Positions 1-9,300 of a DNA stretch of 64,000 bases are shown piece after piece; the first letter of the stretch is position 1, and each line of letters opens with the position of its first letter. The stretch is taken from NCBI GenBank assembly GCA_036961355.1, contig JBALVL010000009.1, positions 1-64,000 on the forward strand. The letters are read 5' to 3'. The stretch comes from Motiliproteus sp036961355 (GTDB lineage Bacteria > Pseudomonadota > Gammaproteobacteria > Pseudomonadales > Balneatricaceae). A program made the position numbers and the translations under genes. The notes below the pieces were generated by a model that worked only from the letters and a program-made list of their open reading frames with translations, did not search any database and was not told where the DNA came from.

Positions 1-2
1 CA

Positions 3-146
3 CTGAAGGCAGCCTGTCAGGCACAGAAGGACGGTGTTACTACCGTGATCGAGATTATGTGTACTCGTGAGCTGGGCGACCCCTTCCGTCGTGATGCGCT
101 GTCAGTACCGGTTCGTCATCTGGAGAAGTACAAAGACTACCAGTAA
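3..146 (+). CDS. xsc: Sulfoacetaldehyde acetyltransferase, C-terminal fragment
   Basis: Only the last 47 codons lie in the window; the gene continues to the left. The fragment contains TVIEIMCTRELGDPFRRDA and ends HLEKYKDYQ, which matches the conserved C-terminus of Xsc. Xsc is a thiamine-diphosphate enzyme that converts sulfoacetaldehyde and phosphate into acetyl phosphate and sulfite in taurine and other C2-sulfonate degradation. The next gene is a phosphate acetyltransferase, the usual partner that turns the acetyl phosphate into acetyl-CoA, which supports the call. Most of the protein, including the cofactor-binding domains, cannot be seen here. Confidence 0.9.
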   Translation: MKAACQAQKDGVTTVIEIMCTRELGDPFRRDALSVPVRHLEKYKDYQ

Positions 147-175
147 ATCGATCCTAGAGTGACCGGTATCCTGTA

Positions 176-232
176 AGCCGCCTATGTGGCGGCTCTTTGG
201 CCACTGGATTTAACGATCCAGTGGTCCTTTTT
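176..232 (+). terminator. Tandem hairpins after xsc
   Basis: Two hairpins follow the xsc stop. The first pairs AGCCGCC (176-182) with GGCGGCT (188-194). The second is a 9-bp stem, CCACTGGAT (201-209) with ATCCAGTGG (216-224), followed by TCCTTTTT. The second has the form of a rho-independent terminator. It may be partial, because pta downstream belongs to the same pathway. Confidence 0.7.
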
Positions 233-431
233 CTGAAGCAGGAATTTCGGATTGGTTCACCTCACCGGTGATCTAATCCAAAAACTGCTTAACCAGTGCC
301 CTGGGAGCACTACCCCTGAGCGTATATAGACGTTGCCTCTGCCGGGTTGCTACTCCGACTTCTGCTCCTACGCCCCCTCTCGGGACCGCGTAGCGCACCA
401 CCCACCCATTGAGATTAAGCAGGTAACGAAA

Positions 432-1385
432 ATGCTGAGCAATACCCCTTTGGAATGTCCGCCCTATTTGTTGGAATTGGCCAAGCCCCTGCCACGAGTA
501 CCGACTGTAATCGCTAATGCCGTCAATGAAGTGACCCTGGAAAGCGCCCGCCTAGCCACCGAGGCCGGACTGATCGAACCAATCCTGGTCGGCGATCCTG
601 ACAAGATAGCGAAGGACGCCGAGCTGATCGGCTGGGATCTGAGCAATGTCCGGATTGAAGCGGCACTCGATGAAGCGACCGCGTGTAGCCGCTCGGTCGA
701 GATCGTCAACGCCGGTGACGCAGCCTCGATGATGAAGGGCCATGTTCATACTGACACCTTGTTGCGGGCTGTGCTGAACAAAAAGGCCGGGCTGCGGACC
801 GATAACCGTCTCAGTCATGTGTTTCATATGACCATTCCCGGCAGTGATAAAAAGCTCTGTATTACTGACGCGGTGATCAACGTGCAACCCTCGGTGGTGG
901 ATAAGATCCATATCGCCCAGAACGCCATCAACCTGATGCACGCACTCGGTAATCCGATGCCGCATATGGCGATATTGTCGGGTACCGAAGAGGTAAACCG
1001 CAGTATGCAGTCGAGCGTTGATGCAGCCGAACTGGCTAAATTGGCGAAGATGGGTGCGTTGCGCGGTGCGATTGTCGATGGCCCATTGGCTTTTGATAAC
1101 GCGGTATCGCTGGAAGCGGCCAATATCAAAGGGATCGATAGCCCTGTTGCCGGCAACGCCGACATCCTGCTAGTGCCGAACCTGGAGTCCGGTAACTTTC
1201 TGTTCAAGCAAATGGTCTATTTCATGAGCGCCACCGCTGCGGGAATTATCATGGGCGCCAAAGTGCCAATCATCCTCACCTCACGCGCCGACCCTGCCGA
1301 AGCACGACTGGCGTCCTGTGCTCTGGCATCGATCTATGCCGATTACCTGATCCGAACCCAGGAGAATAACGACGTCGCATGCTAA
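432..1385 (+). CDS. pta: Phosphate acetyltransferase
   Basis: A 317-residue short-form Pta that interconverts acetyl phosphate and acetyl-CoA. The sequence has the PTA_PTB fold signatures, including SGTEEVNRSMQSSVDA, GAIVDGPLAFDNAVS and a C-terminal NILVPNLESGNF-like stretch (DILLVPNLESGN), followed by FMSATAAGIIMGAKVP. The open frame extends upstream to 333, but the ATG at 432 is chosen because AGGTAA at 421-426 is a well-placed ribosome binding site and homology begins here. It lies directly downstream of xsc and before a MocR regulator. This is the normal arrangement of a taurine/sulfoacetaldehyde dissimilation operon, so the enzyme most likely channels Xsc-derived acetyl phosphate into central metabolism. 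Confidence 0.93.
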   Translation: MLSNTPLECPPYLLELAKPLPRVPTVIANAVNEVTLESARLATEAGLIEPILVGDPDKIAKDAELIGWDLSNVRIEAALDEATACSRSVEIVNAGDAASMMKGHVHTDTLLRAVLNKKAGLRTDNRLSHVFHMTIPGSDKKLCITDAVINVQPSVVDKIHIAQNAINLMHALGNPMPHMAILSGTEEVNRSMQSSVDAAELAKLAKMGALRGAIVDGPLAFDNAVSLEAANIKGIDSPVAGNADILLVPNLESGNFLFKQMVYFMSATAAGIIMGAKVPIILTSRADPAEARLASCALASIYADYLIRTQENNDVAC

Positions 1386-1390
1386 GTGCT

Positions 1391-1407
1391 GGAGGCCATT
1401 GGCCTCC
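1391..1407 (+). terminator. Hairpin after pta
   Basis: GGAGGCC (1391-1397) pairs with GGCCTCC (1401-1407) across an ATT loop, a few bases after the pta stop. There is no downstream T run, so it may be an mRNA 3'-end stabiliser or a weak terminator. Confidence 0.45.
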
Positions 1408-1493
1408 GACATAAAAAGAACAGATCATCAGGGTACCAGCAAAAATCATAAAAATAATACTTGCGCAGAGCGTTAGCCTCTAAGGATCCGACT

Positions 1494-2975
1494 ATGAGCT
1501 ACCAACTTTTCCAGCCACTGATCGATCTCAACGGTCAGTTACAGGTACAGATTCGCGAACAGATCGTCTCCGCCATCCTGGACGGCTGCCTAGACGCCTC
1601 CACCCCTCTGCCGCCATCGCGCAAACTGGCCCAGCAACTTCATGTTGGGCGTAATACCGTGGTCAACGTCTACGAGCGCCTGCTAAGCGAAGGCTACCTG
1701 ATCTCTAAAGAGCGCAGCGGCTACTATGTAAACCCCAGTCTGAAACTGGACAATACCTCGTTCTCCGAGCCAGCCACCCCAACGGGTGCCGAACCAGCAC
1801 AACGTCCACATAGCCCCGACTGGGGAAAGCGCCTGAACACCAAAAACCTACCCGATACCTTATCGGCCAAAACCGGCAACTGGAAACACTTCGATTACCC
1901 GTTTATCTACAACCAACTCGATCCCAAACTTTTTCCGGTCAACGAATGGCGTGAATGCTGCCGTGATGCAGTACGGGTCCGCGATATTCAAGACTGGACC
2001 TCGGATCACGATGACGGCGATGACCCTCTATTAATCGAGCAGATTCGCAAGCGTATCTTGCCGCGCCGCGGCATCTTCGCCAAAGAAGACGAAGTGCTGA
2101 TCACCCTCGGATCGCAGCACGGGCTCTACATGCTGGCACAACTGCTGATGGACAAAGAGACCACCCTCGGTATTGAAGACCCGGGGTATCCCCAGATGGC
2201 TAATATCGCCCGTATGCAAGGCTCCGCTATCACGCCACTGGCTGTCGATGGTGAAGGACTGATCGTTAGCGACACGATGGATAGCTGTGACGTGCTCTAC
2301 ACCACCCCCAGCCACCAGTGCCCAACCACCGTCACCATGTCGCTAGAGAGGCGCCACCAACTCCTCAACAAGGCGCGAGAAGAAGATTTATTACTGATTG
2401 AAGATGACTATGAGAGCGAAGTTAACTTCAATTCTGATCCCACCCCTGCGCTCAAGTGCCTGGATGAAGACAATCGAGTCATCTACTTGGGTAGCCTGTC
2501 AAAAACACTGGCACCGGGGCTGCGTATCGGCATCATGGTCGGCCCGGCGCCATTGATCAAACGCGCCCGCCAATTGCGCCACCTGATGCTTAAGCATCCG
2601 CCGGTCAATAATCAGCGCGCGGTCGCCTTGTTCATCAAGCGTGGTTTTCACGATTCCCTCACCCGCAAGCTGGTGCAAGTGTTTCAGGGCCGCTGCCAAC
2701 GCATGAGCGATGCGCTGGAGAGCCATTTAAACGGAGTCTACGCCGTCCCTGAAGGGGGCTCCTCAATTTGGGTGCGAGTACCTGAATACATCGATACCAA
2801 CCGCCTCAAAGAGACGGCCAGAGCAAGTGGCATCCTGATACAATCCGGCGATTTCTACTTCCTTAATGAGAAGTCACCACAAAACTATATCAAGCTCGGT
2901 TTCTCGGCCATTGCTGACGATCAGATCGAACCCGGAATCGCCAAGCTGGCCGAACTGCTTCGCGCTATCCACTGA
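1494..2975 (+). CDS. tauR: MocR-type (GntR/aminotransferase) regulator, TauR-like
   Basis: A 493-residue protein. An N-terminal GntR winged helix-turn-helix (about residues 15-75, with PLPPSRKLAQQLHVGRNTV) is fused to a fold-type I aminotransferase-like domain from about residue 115. The PLP-binding lysine is in LGSLSKTLAPGLRIG. An open frame extends to a TTG at 1461, but the ATG at 1494 has AAGGA at 1482-1486 and starts the conserved MSYQLFQPL. MocR proteins bind pyridoxal phosphate and usually activate nearby metabolic genes. Its place beside xsc-pta suggests it is the taurine regulator TauR. The family also includes PdxR and GabR, so the specific target is inferred from context. Confidence 0.82.
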   Translation: MSYQLFQPLIDLNGQLQVQIREQIVSAILDGCLDASTPLPPSRKLAQQLHVGRNTVVNVYERLLSEGYLISKERSGYYVNPSLKLDNTSFSEPATPTGAEPAQRPHSPDWGKRLNTKNLPDTLSAKTGNWKHFDYPFIYNQLDPKLFPVNEWRECCRDAVRVRDIQDWTSDHDDGDDPLLIEQIRKRILPRRGIFAKEDEVLITLGSQHGLYMLAQLLMDKETTLGIEDPGYPQMANIARMQGSAITPLAVDGEGLIVSDTMDSCDVLYTTPSHQCPTTVTMSLERRHQLLNKAREEDLLLIEDDYESEVNFNSDPTPALKCLDEDNRVIYLGSLSKTLAPGLRIGIMVGPAPLIKRARQLRHLMLKHPPVNNQRAVALFIKRGFHDSLTRKLVQVFQGRCQRMSDALESHLNGVYAVPEGGSSIWVRVPEYIDTNRLKETARASGILIQSGDFYFLNEKSPQNYIKLGFSAIADDQIEPGIAKLAELLRAIH

Positions 2976-3167
2976 CCCTGCCCCCCGCCAGCCGGGTTCC
3001 GCCTGCCTAGCCCGACCACGGGCGGGCAGATAGCCCTCTCTTCACAAAGCGCCCTATTGTCTATGGATGTGACAAAACTGCTTTTATCCAATTGAAAACC
3101 GCCATAAACTAGGCCCCTTAATACTTCCAGTGTCATTTTTGCCACTTGCATCAATAAGGCTTATTAA

Positions 3168-3944
3168 ATGGTTGACCAGTCCGATAACACGGAAAAATCT
3201 TCTGCAGCCCTGCGCGCACTCAGCGTTTTGGAAACGGTAGCCACCTCCCCCCAACCGTTGACAGCCACTCAGATTAACCAAAAGCTGAAACTCCCCAAGC
3301 CCACCATGCATCGTCTTTGCCAAATGCTGGAGATGGAGGGCTACTTGCAACCCAGCTTGGATGGGCGCGGCTTTCGGCCGGGAAACCGACTGTCAAAGAT
3401 GGCTTTGGGTGTCTTTAGTAACAATGATTACCTACGTGCAGAGCGTCACGCCATACTGCAGCGGCTTTCGCTGGCAGTCGGAGAGACCTGCAACATCTCA
3501 ATCCCCGACGGGGTGGAGATGGTCTATTTCGACCGGGTGGAAACCCACTGGCCACTGCGAGTCCAGTTACAGATCAATGACCGGGTGCCCACCTATTGCA
3601 CCGCCAGCGGTAAGCTATTTCTGAGCTCCTTGCCCAGTGCCAAAAGGAATCGGCTAGTCGCCAAGTTACATTTCCAGCAGCGCACGCCCAATACCATCAC
3701 CGATCCGGAGCGCCTCACGGCCGAACTTAAGCGCATCCGCCGCAATGATATCGGCGTTGATAACGAGGAGTTTATGCAGGGAATGGTGGCGGTTTCTGTG
3801 CCCTTACGTAATCGCGAAGGTCAGTTCTACGGTGCCTTGGCGATCCACGGACCCAGCGCCCGAATAAGTCTGGAAAGAGCCCTGGAGCAAGTGCCTAAGA
3901 TGCGGGCAGCCGCATCCGAACTGATTGAACTACTAGAAGAATAA
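3168..3944 (+). CDS. IclR-family transcriptional regulator
   Basis: A 258-residue protein with an N-terminal winged helix-turn-helix (about residues 10-70; ALRALSVLETVATS and KLPKPTMHRLCQMLEMEGYL) and a C-terminal IclR effector-binding domain (AERHAILQRLSLAVGETCNISI, then VPTYCTASGKLFLSSL and AVSVPLRNREGQFYGALAIHGP). IclR proteins repress or activate catabolic operons in response to small organic ligands. It converges on the GMC oxidoreductase gene at 4123-5754, and both could belong to one catabolic locus. The ligand cannot be read from the sequence. Confidence 0.9.
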   Translation: MVDQSDNTEKSSAALRALSVLETVATSPQPLTATQINQKLKLPKPTMHRLCQMLEMEGYLQPSLDGRGFRPGNRLSKMALGVFSNNDYLRAERHAILQRLSLAVGETCNISIPDGVEMVYFDRVETHWPLRVQLQINDRVPTYCTASGKLFLSSLPSAKRNRLVAKLHFQQRTPNTITDPERLTAELKRIRRNDIGVDNEEFMQGMVAVSVPLRNREGQFYGALAIHGPSARISLERALEQVPKMRAAASELIELLEE

Positions 3945-4082
3945 ACCGCCTTCAGCCGTATCAGTTCGACCGCTGGGTGAATTTTATACACAGTCGACCG
4001 ACGTGACTACTGGTCAGAAAATTATATCGAGAATCCAACCTAAAACGCCCCTACCCGAAGGTTGGAGCGTTTGTGGGACTAC

Positions 4083-4100
4083 TCGCTGTCATTACAGCGA
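4083..4100. terminator. Hairpin between convergent genes
   Basis: TCGCTGT (4083-4089) pairs perfectly with ACAGCGA (4094-4100) over a 4-nt loop. It sits between the convergent IclR and GMC genes. Neither side has a T run, so its role as a terminator is uncertain. Confidence 0.3.
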
Positions 4101-4122
4101 CTAAACCCTGTAGCTGATAACG

Positions 4123-5754
4123 CTAGCCAGCCTTTTTGCTCTGTTGCAGCGCATCTTCCTTAATCATATCCGAAGCCTTTTCGGCAATCATGATAGCTGG
4201 CGCATTGGTATTTCCCGAGACGATTTCCGGCATGATGGAGCAATCCACCACCCGCAAACCTTCCAATCCGTGTACCCGCAACCGATCATCCACTACCGTC
4301 GTTTCATCGCTAACAGAGCCCATTTTGCAAGTACCGGTGGGATGGTAGATGGTGGTGGCTCGATCGCGAGCATACTGCAGTAACTCTTCGTCGGTTTGGT
4401 GCTGAATACCGGGCTCGTGCTCTTCCTGGATCAGCGGCTTAAGAGCCGGGGCATTGACGATACGTCGGGTTACCTTGATCGACTCAATGGCGATCTTTTG
4501 ATCCTCCTCCGTTGCCAGATAGTTGGGATGGATCGCAGGATAGGTTGCAGGATCGGCCGACTTCAGCTCGATATGACCGGTGCTGGTCGGCCGCAGCTGA
4601 CACACCGAGGCGGTGAAGGCCGAAAACTTATGGGTGCCATCAGCGGGCTTATCGGCACTCAGCGGTTGTAAATGGTACTGGATATCGGGACGATCCATAG
4701 CGGGATCAGTCTTGGTGAAAATAGCCACCTGGCTCGCCGCCATGGTCAGCGGGCCGGTGCGGAACATCGCATACTCGATACCCATCATCGCCTTACGCAG
4801 TGGATTCCTCAATTCATCATTGAGCGTCACCGGCTTATTAACCTTATAGATGGTACGAATCTGTAGATGGTCCTGCAGGTTCTGCCCCACACCTGACAGG
4901 TGATGAACCGACTCGATACCATGCTTTGCCAGCGCCTCTTTATCTCCGACGCCAGACAACATCATGATATGGGGCGATCCCAGCGCACCCGCCGACAGAA
5001 TAATCTCCTGCTGGCACGAAACAGTCTGCTCTTTGCCGCCAACCGAATAAGTGATACTGCTGGCACGTTTACCGGTAAAATTGACCCGGTGCACCAATGC
5101 TTTGGTCACCACATCCAGGTTTTCTCTTTCTCTTATCGGCTTCAAAAAGCCCACTGCGGTGCTGCAACGGGTGCCATTCTGGTTGATAGTCAGTTGGAAG
5201 TAGCCTACTCCTTCCTGAGTAGCGCCATTAAAATCTTCGTTGCGAGGGATTCCTGTCTGCTCTGCAGCATCGATAAAAAGCTCACAGATCTTACGCTTAA
5301 CACGGATATTGGAGACACTTAGCGGCCCACCTGCGCCATGGTAATCATTACCGCCGCGCTCATTGTTTTCGGATTTCTTAAAATAAGGCAGCACATCCTG
5401 GTATGACCAACCCTTGTTACCCAAAGCCGCCCAATTGTCATAATCCTCTGCCTGGCCACGAACATAGAGCAGGCCGTTGAGCGAACTAGAGCCGCCCAAC
5501 ACCTTGCCTCGAGGCCATTGCAGACTGCGATTATTCAATCCCGGATCATTCTCGGTTTTGAAACACCAATCGGTCTTGGGGTTATGCATGGTCTTGAAGT
5601 AACCAATGGGGACGTGAATCCAAGGATTGGTGTCCTTACCCCCAGCCTCCAGAAGCAACACATTCTTACTAGGGTCTTCCGAAAGTCGGTTCGCCATCAC
5701 GCACCCAGAAGATCCAGCCCCTACCACGATGTAGTCATAAACCTTTGTAGACAT
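4123..5754 (-). CDS. GMC-family FAD-dependent oxidoreductase (choline dehydrogenase-like)
   Basis: A 543-residue flavoprotein of the glucose-methanol-choline family, which oxidises primary alcohols or polyols to aldehydes. The N-terminal dinucleotide-binding motif is VVGAGSSGCVMANRL. The GMC signature is PRGKVLGGSSSLNGLLYVRG. The C-terminal catalytic pair is visible as the His in YHPTGTCKMG and the Asn in SGNTNAPAIM. Length fits BetA-like alcohol dehydrogenases. There is no betB, betI or choline transporter nearby, so choline is not assured as substrate. It converges with the IclR regulator, and its promoter region (5755-6117) holds a long inverted repeat. Confidence 0.88.
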   Translation of the reverse strand: MSTKVYDYIVVGAGSSGCVMANRLSEDPSKNVLLLEAGGKDTNPWIHVPIGYFKTMHNPKTDWCFKTENDPGLNNRSLQWPRGKVLGGSSSLNGLLYVRGQAEDYDNWAALGNKGWSYQDVLPYFKKSENNERGGNDYHGAGGPLSVSNIRVKRKICELFIDAAEQTGIPRNEDFNGATQEGVGYFQLTINQNGTRCSTAVGFLKPIRERENLDVVTKALVHRVNFTGKRASSITYSVGGKEQTVSCQQEIILSAGALGSPHIMMLSGVGDKEALAKHGIESVHHLSGVGQNLQDHLQIRTIYKVNKPVTLNDELRNPLRKAMMGIEYAMFRTGPLTMAASQVAIFTKTDPAMDRPDIQYHLQPLSADKPADGTHKFSAFTASVCQLRPTSTGHIELKSADPATYPAIHPNYLATEEDQKIAIESIKVTRRIVNAPALKPLIQEEHEPGIQHQTDEELLQYARDRATTIYHPTGTCKMGSVSDETTVVDDRLRVHGLEGLRVVDCSIMPEIVSGNTNAPAIMIAEKASDMIKEDALQQSKKAG

Positions 5755-6117
5755 ATAAACACCATCTAATTTTTATTGTTGATGATCCGAACTGTCAACA
5801 AGGTTACCAATCACCCAGCCCAAAAAACAAGCAAAATTATTACAAATTGATCATCTTGGTATCATTTTTAATGGTTTGTGTTGTCTGCATCAAAAGAATG
5901 CATTTCTTAATCGTCATAAAAACCACAAAATGAGACAACACCAGTCACAGCCTTTGTGAGGGCATCACCAGCGTTGGGGGACAATGAATCTAATCCACCT
6001 GATTAGGATTGATAGCCAGGCTCCGGACTCGCCTACTTTAGTCCGAAAAACAGACGTCTTGGTACAACGCCGCGCTTCCACCGACTGAAGTTGACTTAAC
6101 CCAGCATCACCTGTAAA
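5755..6117. promoter_or_regulatory. Intergenic region upstream of GMC gene, inverted repeat
   Basis: This 363-base gap between the divergent GMC gene and the riboswitch has no credible gene. It is AT-rich on the GMC side. A perfect 9-bp inverted repeat, GTGTTGTCT (5878-5886) and AGACAACAC (5933-5941), encloses a TGCATC/GAATGCA pair. This could be an operator, perhaps for the neighbouring IclR protein (inference). Confidence 0.4.
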
Positions 6118-6260
6118 AACACGACCCTTACTGAGCTGTCGCTACAATCGGCACTCTCATGGAATCCGGTTAAAATCCGGGGCTGTTCCCGCAACTGTAA
6201 TTGCCTAGTCGTCGTGACTAACGCAAAAGCCAGATACATGAGCCAGTAACTCTTTTTATG
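6118..6260 (+). ncRNA. Cobalamin (AdoCbl) riboswitch
   Basis: The conserved core of the cobalamin riboswitch is readable: GGAATCCGG, then AAATCCGGGGCTGTTCCC (one base off the usual GGGGCTGTCCCC run) and GCAACTGTAA. These are followed about 40 nt later by the B12-box region AAAGCCAGATACATGAGCC. The aptamer lies about 100 nt before the start codon of the CobN-like gene on the same strand. The intervening sequence (about 6260-6345) would be the expression platform. High adenosylcobalamin should switch off the downstream three-gene operon, which ties it to cobalamin or cobalt physiology. The outer ends are approximate. Confidence 0.9.
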
Positions 6261-6358
6261 CACCGGGCGGGAATACGCGGTACGGCATGTTCTGATAGTT
6301 GTTATCAGCGGCATACGTTTTCTCTCCGGGTTAGATCTTCACCCAGGAATTGAAAATT

Positions 6359-9300
6359 ATGCGCTTGCTGGTTCTGGCACTCCTGCTGCTATTGCAGATC
6401 ACAACACCAACCGGCTGGGCCGCCGGATCAGCACCGGGCCAGTCCGTTCAATCCGACCAGACCGATCAACCCGGTTACCTGCTGGTATTAGTTTCCCAGC
6501 GGAATGCCGAGACGGTGGCTGAGGCGGCTCGACAGTTCAACCAACGCTACCCACAGCTGGTCATCAAAGCCCGAACCGATACGCAACTTCGGCAACAGAC
6601 CCAGCAACAGACCACCGAGCTTATCAATAACAGCCGAGCCATCTTGGCCATGGGCCTGTATGGCCCCAGCGTCGCCGAGCTGCAACCGCTGTTACGGCAG
6701 CAACACAAGCCGCTACTGGTGATCAACAGCGACCACCGATTGGTGAAACTCAGCCGATTCCAGAATCAAGCCGTATTTGCTAGTGACCCGCAGTTGCGCG
6801 ACATCAGCAAAGCTCATCCCACAAATGACTTCGACGATTGGTTGCAGCAACAGCTACAGCAATACCCGAATCAAGCCGATTGGATTCGGGCGCGCAGCTA
6901 CTGGCAGGCCGGCGGCAGCGAAAACACCGCACGCCTGTTTGGCTGGGTTTATCATCATCTGGGGGCTTCGATTCAACCCGAATCGCCCTCGCCGACCCCC
7001 CGGTTGCGCTGGCTCTATCAAGGCCAGATCAGCGTCCAGATGCCAACCCTTAGCGACAGGCCTCTACTGGCGATCATCGACCATGCTGGTGGTGGCCGAC
7101 CTGCCGATGCCAAGATGCTGCGCAACTTGTGCCTGCAAGCACAGCAGCAAAACGACAGTGACTGCCTGACCGCGCTGGCCTATTGGGGAGAAGCGGGAGT
7201 CGACGCGGTAGAACAGTTAAAGCCGTACGCCAAGCAACTGACCGCCGTGGTGATGCTGCAAGATTTCGTCATTGGAGGCGGTGAAGGTAGAGAGGCCGTC
7301 ACCGAGGTCTTCCGACAACTCAATGTGCCGGTGCTCAAAGCGATCAAATTGCGCGATCGTACCGCCCTTGAACGGCATCTGTCGTCGGATGGATTGGCGC
7401 AAGAGAAAGTCTATTACCAGGTAGCCATGCCCGAGTTGCAGGGCGCCAGTCAGCCACTGGTGATCGCCACCGCCGGCGAGAAAACTGATGACCCAATCAC
7501 CGGTATTCGGCTGCAGGCGATCGCCCCGCTGGCTGAGGGGATCGATACCCTACTGGCACGAATCAAGCGCTGGCACACGCTGCAAACCAAAGCCAACAGC
7601 GAAAAACGTATCGCCATCGTCTATTACAACCACCCGCCGGGACGCCATAACATCGGCGCCGACAATCTTGATGTACCGGCCTCACTCTGGCAGATCCTAC
7701 AGCAACTCAAAGCCGCCGGTTACAACACCGGCAAGCTACCGGCATCCCAGCAAGTGCTGCTGGATATGATGCAGGAGCGCGGGGTTAACCTTCCCCGCGA
7801 TGCCCAGGCCCTGAAAACCATGAGTACGAAGATCACCCGGGTTCCGGCGTCCAGCTACCAGAAGTGGTTCGAAAAGCTCCCCGCCAGTGTCAGGCGGGAG
7901 ATGGAGTTCGGCCCCTTCGGCCTGCTACACGAACAGCTTGAAGCGGCGATCGAGGCAGGCAAACCGGCGCTGGCCGAAGAGGCGCTGCAACATACCATGG
8001 AGGAGATGTCCCACCTGCTCGAAGGTGTCGATCACAAGGCGCGCCAGCGAGCACTAACTCTACTGGGTCAACTCAAGAGCTGTTACCAGAGCAGCCTGAG
8101 CGTCAACCCCAACAACGCTAACCCTAACAGTGCTAACAGTGCTAACAGTGCTAACAGTGCTAACAGTGCTAACAGTAACAAGCCCTGCATGGATGACGCT
8201 CTATCCATCATCAGCGCCCTCCAGAAAACCGGCATTGAAGGCCTGGGCGGTTGGGGTAAAGCACCGGGCAAGGTGATGACTTATCAAAACCAGTTGTTGC
8301 TGCCGGGTCTGACGTTCGGCAATATTTTCATCGGTCCTCAGCCCCCCCGGGGTTGGGAGATCAATGAAGAACTGCTGCACGCCAACCTGGCCTTCCCGCC
8401 GCCACACCAGTATCTGGCCTTTTATCAATACCTGCGTGACAGTTTCAGGGCCGATGCACTGGTGCATCTGGGGCGTCATTCCACCTATGAGTTCTTGCCA
8501 CGCCGTTCGGTCGGCGTGGCGCAAGACGACTACTCGCGCATCGTCGCCGCCGACATTCCTGGCATCTACCCCTACATCGTCGATGGTGTCGGCGAAGGTA
8601 TCCAGGCCAAGCGTCGTGGGTTAGCGGTGATGGTGGATCACCTGACACCACCACTCAAAAGCACGCCGCTGTACGATGAGCTGCTGCAACTGCGCCAATT
8701 AATTGAGAGCTTTGAAACCAGCCATGGCAGCGGTAACCAGGCGGTCGCCAACCGGCTGGTGCAACAGATCCGTGACAAGGTGGAACGACTCGAACTCAAG
8801 GATGAACTGGCCGAATCGATGTCGGCCGAGCTCGTCATCATGGGGATCAGCTTCGACGAGGTTGACGACGATATGCTGGTACACGAGGTCGGTCATTACC
8901 TGACCACACTGCAGGAAAAATTCATGCCGTTGGGTCTGCATATCTACGGCAAGGACTGGAGCGATCAGGCGGTCGAGATGATGCTGACGTCGATGGCGGC
9001 CAGCGATGAACAGCAGCAGCTGGAGTGGCAGCAAAAACTGCGACTATCACCAAAGGCGGAGACCCGCTCGCTGCTGAATGGTTTAAACGGTGGGTTTATC
9101 GCCCCCGGACAGGGCAATGATCCAATCCGAAGCCCTAACAGCCTGCCCACCGGACGCAACTTCTACGCCCTCGATAGCAGCCTGATCCCCAGCCGGGTGG
9201 CTTGGCAGCTGGGCCAACAGATGGCCGAAGAGGCGCGTAGCCGCAATCTGAAAAGCAATCAGCAAAACCCGGACAAGCGCGAAGCGATGGTGCTGTGGGC

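Noticed and set aside
333..431. Upstream extension of Pta
   Set aside because: The extra 33 residues have no homology to Pta, and a good ribosome binding site precedes the ATG at 432.
6096..6314. 72-codon frame on the minus strand
   Set aside because: It covers the cobalamin riboswitch in antisense, has no family features and no ribosome binding site.
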